From assembly GCA_002067795.1 (NCBI GenBank), contig MVQI01000051.1, positions 1 through 64,000 on the forward strand: a stretch of 64,000 nucleotides of DNA, in the 5' to 3' direction. Source of the DNA: Methanosaeta sp. PtaB.Bin039 (GTDB lineage Archaea; Halobacteriota; Methanosarcinia; Methanotrichales; Methanotrichaceae). The position numbers and the translations under genes were made by a program. Under the pieces are notes generated by a model. It was given only the letters and a program-made list of their open reading frames with translations, was not told the DNA's origin and ran no database searches. Of the stretch, positions 34,328 through 44,009 are shown one piece after another. The number at the start of each line of letters is the position of its first letter. Position 1 is the stretch's first letter.

Positions 34328-36667
34328 TCATCGCAGGTATCCCTGAATCAGCAGGTAAGCGACGACAGCCAGGAACAAAGCTCCGCCTGCAGCTTTCATG
34401 ACCAGTGGCACATCGACTGACAGCCTGCCGAGATCGATGGAAGGCAGATGGAGGAGGCCCTTGAACCGCTCGAGAACAGATGCCGAATCGTCGTCCTCGC
34501 TCACCGTGCCGATCTGCCCCGGAGCCTCCGAGAAATCCGCTCTTGGCGGCGGATATTGATAGGACGCAACCTCTTCCTCCATCCACGAATGGACATGGGA
34601 TCGCTGGGCAGGCCCTGAAGACCATGGCGTCTGATGGCCGTAGTCAGTGGTGGATTTTACATGGTCCCAGTTGAGTGCCGGCCGTACAACCTGAACCTGT
34701 CCGGCGCTGGCTGCCCCGGCAGGCACCGGGACCAGGCCACCTGTGACAACAGCCGCCCCCAAATCAGCGGACTGCTGTGGGCGGGTCGATGGGAAGATCT
34801 CAACTGCCGGCACGTCGGTCTCAGAGGCGGACTCCTCGGTCTCCCAGGGAGACGGCTCCTCCCATTCACTGGATGGATAGGCCTTCTTGCGCTCGATCTT
34901 CTGGCGAGCCTGCGGCTGACTCGCCGGCCCAAGCTCTGTAAGGTTCATCGAGTCGTCCCACACGTACAGCCAGTCGTTCTTGCCGACCAGGGAGAATCCC
35001 GACTCCACGAGGGCCCACCCGATCATCAACAACGCCCGGCGGTGGGACGTATAGTTCAGAATGTCCGGGGCTGAGGACTGGTCACCCTCTGCCAGCTTCT
35101 CCAGCGTCTCGGCTGCCAATGATATGCGGGATGCGATCCGCTTTGAGAATGCGGTATCGGTCTCGCCAAATCGCCTCTCAGCCCGTCGCAGTTGAAGGGC
35201 TGCTCCGGCAAGCTGAGGGGACGGGTCCCTGCGCTGCCTGTCCTCCTCAAGAGAGCCGCTGATGGATCGCAACGCCTCAAAGACGTGTCTGCAGGCCTCT
35301 GAGAACTCTCCGAGATCACGGGCCCCGCCCATCAGGTACTCGGAAGAGGCACAGACCATCTTCATCATCTTCCAGGGCTCGTGACAAAATACCCCGACCG
35401 CCCAGACCTCTTTGAGCCCGACAAGGCAGCGCTGGACTGCCGTAAGCCTGATTCGCTCAGAACCGCCGGAGTTTGCAACTGCCGCGTCCAGGGCGGAGAT
35501 GGCCCGCTCGGCAAAGGAGACGGCCTGTTCGTCACGGGGATCGGCCGAGAGAAGGGCAAGGTATGATAGGGAGCGGTTGAGGCTGGAGACCACCTTAAGT
35601 TCGGTCAGACTAACGCGGGGCGACGTTGACAGCTGGCTATAGCCGTCCGATGCCCTGGCGAACTGCTGAGATATAGCCCTGGCGCCGGCCTCTTTGGCAG
35701 ACTCGCTGCCGGTCAGCTTATTCCATGCATCCCAGCTATAGGCAGCGGAAAGCGCGGCCACCGCATTGGGATAGGCCGGTTGCATCTCGGTTCTGATCAG
35801 CTTTAGGCCCTGTTCCAGCGTCTGCTGGGACCTGGAGAGGTCACCCCTATCGAGAAGGGATCGGCCAAGGTTGCATAAGACCACACCGGAGTTATGGGGC
35901 TGGCCCAGCTCATCGAATACGCCCAGGGACGAGCGGAAGGACTGGTCTGCATCCTCCCAGCGGTGCTGATCGGAATAGGCTCTGCCAAGTCGGTTCATCA
36001 CCCAGGCGGCGCTTCTGCGGTCCCCCAGCCGCTGAAACTCCTTTTGGCTTCGCTCAAAGTAAAGGACTGAGAGGTCAAGCTCGCCCATCTCGGCATATAC
36101 CCTGCCCAGGCTTCCGGTCATCTGGGCAACGCCGAACTCGTCGGCCAGCTTCTCAAACGCCTTGAGGCTCTTGAAGCAGTTCTCAACTGCCAGGTCCCAG
36201 TTGTAGCCACGCCGGTAAGCCGATCCCAGATTGCCGAGCACGTGGGCAACCCCCGAAGGGCTACCTGAGTACTCGAAAGCGTCAACGGCCTTCTTGTAGT
36301 AGAGGATGGCCTTGTTGAGGTCCCCCTGTCTGGCCTGTACCTGGCCGAGGTTGTTCAGGAGAACAGCCCGGACGTGGTGTTCGCTAGCTGCGGACAGGGC
36401 CTTGTGGTAACATCGAAGGGCTATGTCCAATATCCCGGCCCGGCGGCATATATCACCCAGCCGCTTCAGCTCATAGACATCGGTAAAGCATTCTGCCAGA
36501 TCGCTGCAGGCTGCCCGGTCTATCTGGCCCTGCAAACAGCTCTCCAAGAGCCTCCTGACCCGGGAGGCGCATTTGCCCTGCACCGAGGCAGGGTCCAAGG
36601 TATGGAGGGAGTCCTTGCCCTTGGCAAACGACTCGAATATTTCATGGAGAACTACCAATTGATCCAT
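34328..36667 (-). CDS. Tail-anchored tetratricopeptide-repeat protein
   Basis: 779 residues without a signal peptide. About seven or eight TPRs cover residues 60-310, with 40-residue spacing and motifs such as LNNLGQVQARQGDLNKAILYY, typical of Rapsyn/LGN-type TPRs. A helical middle and a Pro/Ser/Glu-rich linker (about 590-740) lead to one C-terminal membrane helix (AAGGALFLAVVAYLLIQGYL), so the TPR part faces the cytoplasm. Probably a membrane-bound scaffold; partners unknown. The TATA-like ACTATTTAAAG (minus strand, 36690-36700) suggests a leaderless mRNA. Confidence 0.82.
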   Translation of the reverse strand: MDQLVVLHEIFESFAKGKDSLHTLDPASVQGKCASRVRRLLESCLQGQIDRAACSDLAECFTDVYELKRLGDICRRAGILDIALRCYHKALSAASEHHVRAVLLNNLGQVQARQGDLNKAILYYKKAVDAFEYSGSPSGVAHVLGNLGSAYRRGYNWDLAVENCFKSLKAFEKLADEFGVAQMTGSLGRVYAEMGELDLSVLYFERSQKEFQRLGDRRSAAWVMNRLGRAYSDQHRWEDADQSFRSSLGVFDELGQPHNSGVVLCNLGRSLLDRGDLSRSQQTLEQGLKLIRTEMQPAYPNAVAALSAAYSWDAWNKLTGSESAKEAGARAISQQFARASDGYSQLSTSPRVSLTELKVVSSLNRSLSYLALLSADPRDEQAVSFAERAISALDAAVANSGGSERIRLTAVQRCLVGLKEVWAVGVFCHEPWKMMKMVCASSEYLMGGARDLGEFSEACRHVFEALRSISGSLEEDRQRRDPSPQLAGAALQLRRAERRFGETDTAFSKRIASRISLAAETLEKLAEGDQSSAPDILNYTSHRRALLMIGWALVESGFSLVGKNDWLYVWDDSMNLTELGPASQPQARQKIERKKAYPSSEWEEPSPWETEESASETDVPAVEIFPSTRPQQSADLGAAVVTGGLVPVPAGAASAGQVQVVRPALNWDHVKSTTDYGHQTPWSSGPAQRSHVHSWMEEEVASYQYPPPRADFSEAPGQIGTVSEDDDSASVLERFKGLLHLPSIDLGRLSVDVPLVMKAAGGALFLAVVAYLLIQGYLR

Positions 36668-37167
36668 CAGAATATCAACTAACTTATATCTTTAAATAGT
36701 TTTTGAATGGATCAGATTCAATCAAATTTATTCTTCAACATCAAAACCACCTATTCGGCGGCATTAGTTATAAAACATCCCGGATTGGTCGATACGAGCC
36801 TGGTCCTATTGTCCTGCATTAATAATATCTAACTAAAAATAAAATAAAAATTTTCTTTGAAGTGAAACCAAAATCCCGGCAAAATGGGCCTCTGGAGCAA
36901 TCCCGGAAAAATCCCAGATACCTCACTTGAGGGAGATATCCACGTCGAGCCACGGAATGGCTCGCAGCACCCCCTCGCTCTGAAATGCGGTGCGATTGGG
37001 AGATGTGGGCCCAAAATTCGTTCTGCCCAGATATGCTCTGAGGATATCGAGATCGAAGGCAAGGTGGTGAGAAGGCAGAAGGGGACAGATGGCCAGACCT
37101 GCACAACAGAGGCCGCACCGTTGAAGTGCAGGGCGGTTGCCCAGGCGACCCTTCATCCTGGAGATGA
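36668..37167. other. Gene-poor stretch between mtnA and the TPR gene
   Basis: The part next to the TPR gene (36668-36860) is AT-rich and holds its promoter. The rest includes a minus-strand open frame (36923-37171, GTG start overlapping the mtnA stop) of 82 residues with a Cys pair; its tail reads protein-like but it resembles nothing known. A plus-strand frame at 36884-37264 looks like a shadow. Neither is called as a gene. Confidence 0.4.
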
Positions 37168-38178
37168 TCACAGAGGAGGCATCAGTGGGGGCTTGAAGAC
37201 GCCTTTCTCCGTGATAAGGGCAGTCACCTTCTCCAGTGGGGTGGCATCGAAGGCCGGATTATAGACGTCCACATCGCAAGGTGCCAGCTGCGTATGGCCC
37301 ATCCTCCGCAGCTCGTCTCCATCACGCTCCTCGATCTGCACATCGCACTCCTCCCGGATGGGATCGAAGGTGCTGAGCGGCGCCGCCACATAGAAGGGCA
37401 CACCGTGCGCATGAGCCAATACAGCGTGGTTGTAGGTGCCCACCTTGTTGAAGACCGCATCCCTGGTTATGCGGTCAGCCCCGACTATAGCCTTCTGAAT
37501 GCGGCCCTGTCTCATAAGAGTGCCTGAGACGCCGTCGCAGATCAGGGTTACAGGGATGTGGTCGGCTCCCAGCTCCCAGCAGGTCAGCCTCGATCCCTGA
37601 TGAAGCGGCCTGGTCTCGCAGGCATAGACATGGATCTGCTTTCCGTCCTGCACAGCCTGGCGGATCACTCCCAAGGCTGTCCCCCAGCCCACGCAGGCCA
37701 GCCTGCCGGCGTTGCAGTGGGTGAGAACTCCATCGCCGTCCTCCAGGAGGCGGGCGCCGCTCTTTCCGATGGCCCGGTTTATCGCCAGATCCTCGGATGC
37801 CAGTGCCTCTGCCTCCTGCAGGGCAAGAGCACGCACCTCATCTGCATCCTCGCCCTGCCTTGCAGCCGCGAGCACCCGGTCCACACCCCAGGAGAGGTTT
37901 ATGGCTGTGGGGCGCGCAAGACGCAGCCGCTCTGCCGCCTCCTCCATCTCCGAAAGCAGTCCCGAAACATCGCCGTAGGGCGAACGGTGGGCAGCCAGCG
38001 CAACTCCATAGCCGCCAGCAGCGCCCAGGGCCGGAGCGCCCCGGACTCGCAGGGATCGGATGGCCTCCACGAGCTGAGGGATGCTTTTTACCCGAAGCGC
38101 CTCCAGCCTGGCGGGCAGCAGGGTCTGATCAATCATAAAGAGCCCGTCCTGCCACCAGATTGTCCGCTCTCCCTCCAT
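37168..38178 (-). CDS. mtnA: S-methyl-5-thioribose-1-phosphate isomerase-like protein
   Basis: 336 residues of the MtnA/aIF2B-related sugar-phosphate isomerase family. RSLRVRGAPALGAAGGYG is the phosphate-binding start, YACETRPLHQGSRLTCWEL holds the catalytic Cys, and IVGADRITRD the catalytic Asp. It isomerises methylthioribose-1-phosphate in methionine salvage, consistent with the methylthioinosine phosphorylase gene in this window (44 kb). The close relative ribose-1,5-bisphosphate isomerase has a different N-terminus. It follows rpiA by 7 bases. Confidence 0.88.
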   Translation of the reverse strand: MEGERTIWWQDGLFMIDQTLLPARLEALRVKSIPQLVEAIRSLRVRGAPALGAAGGYGVALAAHRSPYGDVSGLLSEMEEAAERLRLARPTAINLSWGVDRVLAAARQGEDADEVRALALQEAEALASEDLAINRAIGKSGARLLEDGDGVLTHCNAGRLACVGWGTALGVIRQAVQDGKQIHVYACETRPLHQGSRLTCWELGADHIPVTLICDGVSGTLMRQGRIQKAIVGADRITRDAVFNKVGTYNHAVLAHAHGVPFYVAAPLSTFDPIREECDVQIEERDGDELRRMGHTQLAPCDVDVYNPAFDATPLEKVTALITEKGVFKPPLMPPL

Positions 38179-38185
38179 CTCTGCA

Positions 38186-38884
38186 TCACCCCCGTCTCAG
38201 GATCTGAACCCCGCCCGAATCGGCCACGTGCAGCTCGTCCACGTTCGTGAACAGACCGTGCTCAACCACACCGGGTATGGACGATATCCGCATTCCAAGG
38301 CCCTCAGGATCGGTGATCTTTCCGAAGTCGGTATCAAAGACGAAGTTTCCGTTATCCGTGATCACGGGACCGTCCTTCATCCGACCCTGCCGAAGGGTCG
38401 GCGCCCCGCCAAGATCGGCGAGCCAGCGTCTTGCCAGGCTGGCTGAAAAGGGCAGGACCTCTATCGGAACTGCCACGTCCAGGCAGTGCGCATGCTTGGA
38501 CCTATCTGACACCAACACGAAACGCCGGGCCGAATATGCCACAACCTTCTCCCTGGCATGTGCAGCCCCTCCTCCCTTGATGGCGTTCAGATCGGCGTCG
38601 ATCTGATCAGCACCGTCTATCGCCAGGTCAAGCACTGGATGCTGGGATAGGGTTGTCAGGGGGATGCCTGCGGATATCGCAATGGCCTCTGACTGATACG
38701 AGGTGGCAACCCCTTGTATTGACAGCCCTTCGCCGACTCGCCTTCCCAGCCGGCGGATTGTCCAGGCGACGGTCGAACCGGTGCCCAGCCCCACCACCAT
38801 TCCGTCTTCGACAAGGTCTGCGGCCGATTCGCCTGCTGCCCGCTTCTCCTCCTCAAAGGACCCCGGAGTCCTCTCCTTGGACAT
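38186..38884 (-). CDS. rpiA: Ribose-5-phosphate isomerase A
   Basis: 232 residues interconverting ribose-5-phosphate and ribulose-5-phosphate. [18 protein letters not shown] and [14 protein letters not shown] are the phosphate-binding and catalytic motifs; [13 protein letters not shown] is the C-terminal signature. It is 6 bases from the end of sepS and part of the same operon. Confidence 0.94.
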   Translation of the reverse strand: MSKERTPGSFEEEKRAAGESAADLVEDGMVVGLGTGSTVAWTIRRLGRRVGEGLSIQGVATSYQSEAIAISAGIPLTTLSQHPVLDLAIDGADQIDADLNAIKGGGAAHAREKVVAYSARRFVLVSDRSKHAHCLDVAVPIEVLPFSASLARRWLADLGGAPTLRQGRMKDGPVITDNGNFVFDTDFGKITDPEGLGMRISSIPGVVEHGLFTNVDELHVADSGGVQILRRG

Positions 38885-38890
38885 GGAAGA

Positions 38891-40549
38891 TCACTCCGGC
38901 CCGCCGGAGGTGGCCGGCGGCTCCGCTGGTGCGGCCGGCCCCAGTATCCGGGAGCGCACTGTGGTAAATACTGGGCCCCGAACATCCATCTTCCTCTTGT
39001 GAGATGTGACATACCGCTCGAGTGCCGGGTCCACCCGAAGATTGATCTCGCCAGCGCCCCGCACTATCCGGACCCGTGTCTCGCTCTCCCTGCCCTCCAT
39101 GGCAGCCATCTCGGCCTCGTAGGCGGCCAGGTCCGCAAATGCGTCGACAAATCGCAGGCCGGTCGGCACACCCTCCTCAAAAGCCGATTCCCAGCGAGGG
39201 GTGCGTGGCACTCCCAGCACCTCATCCTTGTAGATCACAACCTCGTTTAGGAAGGCCGGGCCGCATAGCTTGGTATTCTCCTCAGGCTCCACCACCCAGG
39301 CCTCCGCCTGCCTGCCGAAGAGCTCGCCCTTCCAGGCCAAAAACTCGCAGGGAGAAGGCGCGTTGCCATGAAGGAGGCAGGTCTCTACAACTCCCCTGGC
39401 TATCTCGCGCCCAGCCCTCGTCATAGGCTCCCTGTCCACACGGATCATCCTGGCCATCTCCAGGGCAGAAAGGGACCACTCCGGCTGTAGCTGCGGATAT
39501 GAAAGGGCTCGCAGATCCCGGGAGTTGTTGAGTATCATTGCCAGACGCTCGACACCCAGTCCCAGGTTCATGACCGGATAGGGTATGTCGTACTGGGCCA
39601 GAGCTGTCGGCGAGTACACGCCGAACGTCGCTATCTCCACCCAGCCACTCTCGTACTTGGTGCCTGAACCGATCAGCCCGGGATGATAAGCGTAGACCTC
39701 GATTTGAGTGCCGGGGACGTAGTACTTGGAGCGCTTCTCGTCCGGCTGGAACCGGAAACCCTCAAACCCGAACTGGCTGAGCAGCCCTTCGGCCACCGCC
39801 TTTCCATCGTCGGCAGAGACGTCCTCTGCCATTATAACACAGCTTGCCGAGTGGTAGGTCATGAGCCTGGCAGCATCCTCGGCCTGCTCCCTCCGAAAAC
39901 AGCGGTCCACGGAGAACAGCCGGACGGGTAGCGAAGCCCGATGGTGAAGGTGAGAGAGGGATATGAACCATCCCGAGGTCATGTGGCTGCGCAGTGTGCG
40001 GGTCGTGGGCTCGGCCTTGAGCTCCCGGAACTCCGGGAACACCCTGTCCAGCATCGTGGAGGTCAGGGCGTCGGATGCCTGAAGCGACTTGGAGATCTCA
40101 GGCACCAGGTCATCTCCCTCTACCCGGCCTTTCTTGTAGCCGTGAAGGATCTGGGTCAGTGCCTCCACCTCCTGGGGCTCAACGGTCCGGCCAAGGATTG
40201 CGCCTACCTGGGATATGCGCTCCTGGGACAGGCCAACGTCGGGGCGGGGAAGTCCGGCCAGATAGAAGCAGCGGTCCAGCACGGCCAAAGCCTCAGAGCC
40301 GAACTGCTTGTGCACCTCGGAGGCATCCACTATCACCGGGTTCATGGCTTCTGAGAAGCCCAGCCTAAGATAGGCCTCACGCAGGCGCTGGATGGTCTGA
40401 AACACGGGGTGAGGTGTACCAAAAGGATATCTCAGACGAGGGTAACTCCGGTTTGGAGACGGCTGGTCCAACAGGTCTCTGCCTTGCTGCCAGGCCTGGT
40501 CGAAATTCCTGGCTTGTGCCTCTCTGATCTGGGCCGGATCAAATCTCAT
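38891..40549 (-). CDS. sepS: O-phosphoserine-tRNA(Cys) ligase
   Basis: SepRS charges tRNA(Cys) with O-phosphoserine, which SepCysS then converts to Cys-tRNA; this route is typical of methanogens. 552 residues, class II synthetase. MRFDPAQIREAQARNFDQAW is the family start, FSVDRCFRREQAEDAARL holds motif 2, and MNLGLGVERLAMI motif 3. The Pro/Ala-rich C-terminal tail is a small extension. It heads directly into rpiA and mtnA. Confidence 0.94.
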   Translation of the reverse strand: MRFDPAQIREAQARNFDQAWQQGRDLLDQPSPNRSYPRLRYPFGTPHPVFQTIQRLREAYLRLGFSEAMNPVIVDASEVHKQFGSEALAVLDRCFYLAGLPRPDVGLSQERISQVGAILGRTVEPQEVEALTQILHGYKKGRVEGDDLVPEISKSLQASDALTSTMLDRVFPEFRELKAEPTTRTLRSHMTSGWFISLSHLHHRASLPVRLFSVDRCFRREQAEDAARLMTYHSASCVIMAEDVSADDGKAVAEGLLSQFGFEGFRFQPDEKRSKYYVPGTQIEVYAYHPGLIGSGTKYESGWVEIATFGVYSPTALAQYDIPYPVMNLGLGVERLAMILNNSRDLRALSYPQLQPEWSLSALEMARMIRVDREPMTRAGREIARGVVETCLLHGNAPSPCEFLAWKGELFGRQAEAWVVEPEENTKLCGPAFLNEVVIYKDEVLGVPRTPRWESAFEEGVPTGLRFVDAFADLAAYEAEMAAMEGRESETRVRIVRGAGEINLRVDPALERYVTSHKRKMDVRGPVFTTVRSRILGPAAPAEPPATSGGPE

Positions 40550-40561
40550 GGGTCCACTTTT

Positions 40562-41269
40562 CTATGGTCCGACCCCTTTAATCTTATCCTCGAGGCAGAG
40601 CATCCTCTGCTCCAGAGATGCACGCCCGATGGCGTTAGCCAGATCGCCCCTCGTCCGCTCAAGCATGGACCTGGACAGGTCTGACTTGCGACGCAGTCCC
40701 CTCACCAGGGCATCCGGAAAATCAAAGAGCATGAGCAGTGAGAATATCTCCTCCATCTGGACCAAGAAGGGCTCTGCCTCTTGAGGCCGTCCCTGCCGGA
40801 TCAGGTCCAGGACGTGACGGCGCAGCTCTCCGCTGGCGTCTCCCAGGCCGGCCAGGTAGTTTGCCGGCTGCACACAAGCCACCTCTGGCGTGGGCAGGCT
40901 TCTTTCGTGGATCAGGGAGAAGACTGCCAGGGCCTCTGCATATTCCTGCTCGGCACCATCCACAAATCCCGAATACCTGATATCCGGATGGGTCAAAAGG
41001 ACTGCCTGCATTTGCAGCAGCGTCTCTTTGGCCTCGTGCAGACGTGACTGTGCCGCCGAGCTCTCGCCCCTGTGAATGGAGCGGATGGAGGCGGAGCAAT
41101 GCCTTATGATCTGCCTGGATAAGGAGAGGGCCTCCTCCCTGGCCTGGTCCTTGGACTCAAATAGGGCTAGCAGGTCCGAGACCAGCGAACCTGGCACCAG
41201 CCCCTCGTGGCTGTCCTGGTGATCCGGAGGATCGGAGCTGCCAGAAGGCCGTCCCGTCAGATAGATCAT
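40562..41269 (-). CDS. Translin-family RNA-binding protein
   Basis: 235 residues, all alpha, of the translin family (COG2178). KDQAREEALSLSRQIIRHCSASIRSIHRGE and PANYLAGLGDASGELRRHVLD are strongly conserved. Archaeal homologues form octameric RNA- or DNA-binding shells and may have RNase activity. It lies 12 bases before sepS and 4 bases after the isomerase-like gene in the same operon. Confidence 0.87.
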   Translation of the reverse strand: MIYLTGRPSGSSDPPDHQDSHEGLVPGSLVSDLLALFESKDQAREEALSLSRQIIRHCSASIRSIHRGESSAAQSRLHEAKETLLQMQAVLLTHPDIRYSGFVDGAEQEYAEALAVFSLIHERSLPTPEVACVQPANYLAGLGDASGELRRHVLDLIRQGRPQEAEPFLVQMEEIFSLLMLFDFPDALVRGLRRKSDLSRSMLERTRGDLANAIGRASLEQRMLCLEDKIKGVGP

Positions 41270-41273
41270 GGAA

Positions 41274-42050
41274 TCAGGCGCCTCCCATCAGCTTCTTGAG
41301 CCTGGTCATGCTGCGTTGCCCCTCGGCCAGTGAGCGCGCCTCGGTCACGAAACGACCGGAAAAGCCGTCGAATGCGGACACTACCATATTCCAGTCGACC
41401 GTTCCGAAACCCACCGGCAGGTGCTCGTCACGCTCGCCGTGGTTGTCATGGATATGGGCGTGGATTATCCGGGGCCGTAGCTGGGCCAGGAACTGGTCGA
41501 GGTTCCCATTTGTGTGGGCGTGCCCAACGTCAAGGACGAAGCCCAGGTTTTCGCGGTCCACGTTATCCATTATCCCTATTATCTCGGACGGAACTCTGCC
41601 CAGCAGTGCCGGCATGTTGACCATGTTCTCGACGCCGATGGTCATGCTCAGGTCGGCGGCGTGGTCGCATATCTGCTGGATGCCAAGCACGTTTTGCTCC
41701 CAGGCTGCATCGGGAAGCTGAGCCCCCAGCGGTGAGAGGTGGCCGGGGTGGACCACTGCAAGCGTGGCGAAATCTGCACCCAGTGTCAGACAGGCCTTCA
41801 TCTGGCGGACTGTCTCCTCCCAGATGGGCTGGTTCATACTGGCCAGGTTCAGGTCGGAATAGGGGAGGTGAAGGGTTATGTGAAGGCTGGTCGTCTCGGC
41901 AATCTTCTTTGCGTCCGATACGTTATCAGCCGTCAGCTTCTGCCGCCCCTCATTGACGATCTCCCAACCGGTATAACCCAGGTCCTCCAGCTGATACGCC
42001 CAATCGAATGGGCCCTTGATCAGGGCGCTGGAGGAAAAACTGATCACCAC
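41274..42050 (-). CDS. TIM-barrel sugar phosphate isomerase/epimerase-like protein
   Basis: 258 residues of the xylose-isomerase-like/AP-endonuclease-2 barrel. HLPYSDLNLAS, ATLAVVHPGHLSPLG, IGVENMV, VLDVGHAHTNG and HAHIHDNHGERDEH provide the usual metal-binding Glu, His and Asp residues. The substrate cannot be told. The start abuts the stop of the COG1325 gene, so the two are coupled. Confidence 0.83.
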   Translation of the reverse strand: MVISFSSSALIKGPFDWAYQLEDLGYTGWEIVNEGRQKLTADNVSDAKKIAETTSLHITLHLPYSDLNLASMNQPIWEETVRQMKACLTLGADFATLAVVHPGHLSPLGAQLPDAAWEQNVLGIQQICDHAADLSMTIGVENMVNMPALLGRVPSEIIGIMDNVDRENLGFVLDVGHAHTNGNLDQFLAQLRPRIIHAHIHDNHGERDEHLPVGFGTVDWNMVVSAFDGFSGRFVTEARSLAEGQRSMTRLKKLMGGA

Positions 42051-42581
42051 TCAATCTGCCTCCTGAATATCGATATTCTTTTCCGCAATCCGTTCTGACC
42101 TGTCATCAAAGGCCCCATCGTCTGATGTCTCGCCTGGCTCTGACTCGATCGCCTCATCTCTTGCAGCATCCCCGGAGGATGTGGCCAGCTCTATCTCAAA
42201 GACCGGCCTGCCGTCCTCTGTTCGCGGGGCAAGCCAGTCCACCAGGCGACGATCTCCTGAGATCTGGACGTGTATGGAGCCAAGGGGCTCCTCCTCGGGA
42301 GGAAAGCCGATCCGGCCCATGAGAGCTCCCATTTTGCTCAAGCGAAACTGGACCATTTCCCCCAGCGTGCCTGCCAGCATAACAGAGCGCGCCGTATCCA
42401 AGATGCGCTGCTCCCTGAGCAGCCCGTGGAGCCGGAGGAGGTTGTCCAGGCCGCCATATCCCTGCACCCGGTCGTCCCGGATGTCGAGGATCAGGTTCGG
42501 AAATATGCGGTCCACTGCAAGAGCAACCCTATCAGCCCTCTCGGTGGGCTTGACCAGCACGTGAACCTGCACCTCTATCAT
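42051..42581 (-). CDS. COG1325 RNA-binding protein, exosome-associated
   Basis: 176 residues. The archaeal family starts IEVQVHVLVKPTERADRVALA and continues with TLGEMVQFRLSKMGALMGRIGF. It is predicted to bind RNA and is often found with exosome and ribosomal genes. The acidic C-terminal tail (after about residue 135) is not part of the conserved domain. First gene of the operon leading to sepS, rpiA and mtnA. Confidence 0.85.
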   Translation of the reverse strand: MIEVQVHVLVKPTERADRVALAVDRIFPNLILDIRDDRVQGYGGLDNLLRLHGLLREQRILDTARSVMLAGTLGEMVQFRLSKMGALMGRIGFPPEEEPLGSIHVQISGDRRLVDWLAPRTEDGRPVFEIELATSSGDAARDEAIESEPGETSDDGAFDDRSERIAEKNIDIQEAD

Positions 42582-42652
42582 GAACTCGCCCCATCACAGA
42601 TGAAAACGAAGAGCCCGGCCATTCTGACCCATACCCTCATGACCCAGCCGCC

Positions 42653-43894
42653 CTAACGGTGAGACGTGCGGTAACGCAGGACTGCCGCCACTCCGCCGAA
42701 GGCGTGCAGGAGCTGGGCACCTTCCTCGAAGTCGGTGGAGATGATCTTCATCTTGGCGCCGCCCTGCTCTGCCAGCGAGGAGAGATCGGATATCAGGTCC
42801 TTCTCCTCGGCTATGTTCAGCTGGCTTCCGCACTGGGGACAGCTTCCCGGCGGAGGCATGTTAGGGGCTCGAGTCACGGTCTGGCAACAGTCGCAGTTCT
42901 GGTTGGAGCACCTGATCTCGGCCCTGGTCTTGCGAAGCTCTTCGGAAAGAAGCAGCGTATCAACCGCACCCAGAGCCAGGTTTTGCCTGACCTCCTTCTC
43001 TCCATATGCTGCCAGGCCCTTGTCGTTGACCAGCTCCTTCATGAACCTCTTCATTGCCAGCTTCTCCTGGGTGAGTTCCAGGTCCAGCAACCGGTCCTGG
43101 GCAGCCTCCACAAGCTCGTTTAAGCCCGACTCGTCTGTATAGGAGACGTCGAGGGCGTCCACGATCTTCTTCTGGAGCTCATGGTGCAGAAATGCCCCGT
43201 CCACGAACTCCTCCTTGGTGGGAGAGGGGCCCCCTATCAGGATGCCTTCCAGGTCCTTTGGATCGACCGCCAAAAAAGCGTCGTTGGCAGCTTCACCGAT
43301 GCGCTTGTAGAAGTCGTGGATGGCGATGAGCCGCAGCTGCTGGAAGCGGTGGCTCGACTGGCCTCCCTTTCTCTGCTTTCCAGGCACAGTCGATGTCAGG
43401 TGCTTTATCGGGTCCACCCGCTTTCCCCGCAGGATTCCGACGGTCGCCTCCCTGCGGTCCAGGACTATGAGGCCGAACGTCTTCTTGTCTGCCAGCATGT
43501 CCTCCAGCGGCCCTATCAGGAATGATGAATCGCAATGGTATCGATAGGTGGTTATGGGCTCCGGAGGCTCGATGGCCTTGCTGTACATGTCAGTCTTGTT
43601 CCCGCCCACATCTATTGTCCCTATGAAGATGACCACTCCGTTTTCAGGTGGGCGAGGTATCAGCCGCAACCTGGCCATGGCTGACTCAAGTGCGCTCTGG
43701 ACATTTGTGCGGGTCAGCTTCGACTTGATGTTTGCTGCCTGTCCATGCTCCTCCCTTAGCTGGGAGGTGACGTCGGATATCTGCTTGTCCGGAGGAATGT
43801 AAAGGGATATCAGCTCCGTCCCTCGCCCGGCCTTGGACCGGAGATCCTCCAGCAGCCGCTTGAACTCGTACTTCTCCTGTGCCGAAAGTTCCAT
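42653..43894 (-). CDS. prf1: Peptide chain release factor aRF1
   Basis: Recognises all three stop codons and releases the peptide. 413 residues from ATG 43894, the family length. The NIKS motif in AANIKSKLTRT reads the stop codon; GKQRKGGQSSHRF carries the catalytic GGQ. A C-terminal zinc ribbon (CSNQNCDCC and CPQCGSQL) is present. CCTTTTATAG (minus strand, 43941-43950) is a likely TATA box. Upstream ATGs in frame belong to the divergent gene's region. Confidence 0.96.
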   Translation of the reverse strand: MELSAQEKYEFKRLLEDLRSKAGRGTELISLYIPPDKQISDVTSQLREEHGQAANIKSKLTRTNVQSALESAMARLRLIPRPPENGVVIFIGTIDVGGNKTDMYSKAIEPPEPITTYRYHCDSSFLIGPLEDMLADKKTFGLIVLDRREATVGILRGKRVDPIKHLTSTVPGKQRKGGQSSHRFQQLRLIAIHDFYKRIGEAANDAFLAVDPKDLEGILIGGPSPTKEEFVDGAFLHHELQKKIVDALDVSYTDESGLNELVEAAQDRLLDLELTQEKLAMKRFMKELVNDKGLAAYGEKEVRQNLALGAVDTLLLSEELRKTRAEIRCSNQNCDCCQTVTRAPNMPPPGSCPQCGSQLNIAEEKDLISDLSSLAEQGGAKMKIISTDFEEGAQLLHAFGGVAAVLRYRTSHR

Positions 43895-43977
43895 CCAAAG
43901 GTCTCCTAAAGAAGGAATCCTTCCACCGGTCGCGGCCCAGCTATAAAAGGTTTCTTGAATCATTCCCCGGTGGCCGA

Positions 43978-43986
43978 AGTTTTTAT
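43978..43986 (+). promoter_or_regulatory. TATA box of the methylthioinosine phosphorylase gene
   Basis: AGTTTTTAT lies 24-32 bases before ATG 44010, the position expected for a leaderless archaeal mRNA. Confidence 0.45.
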
Positions 43987-44009
43987 GCCGTGGCATGTCA
44001 TGTGGATGA

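Noticed and set aside
36923-37171. 82-residue minus-strand frame overlapping the mtnA stop by GTGA
   Set aside because: The overlap and a protein-like tail are suggestive, but there is no known family, no ribosome site and a Cys-rich, uneven start. Left as a note in the gene-poor region.
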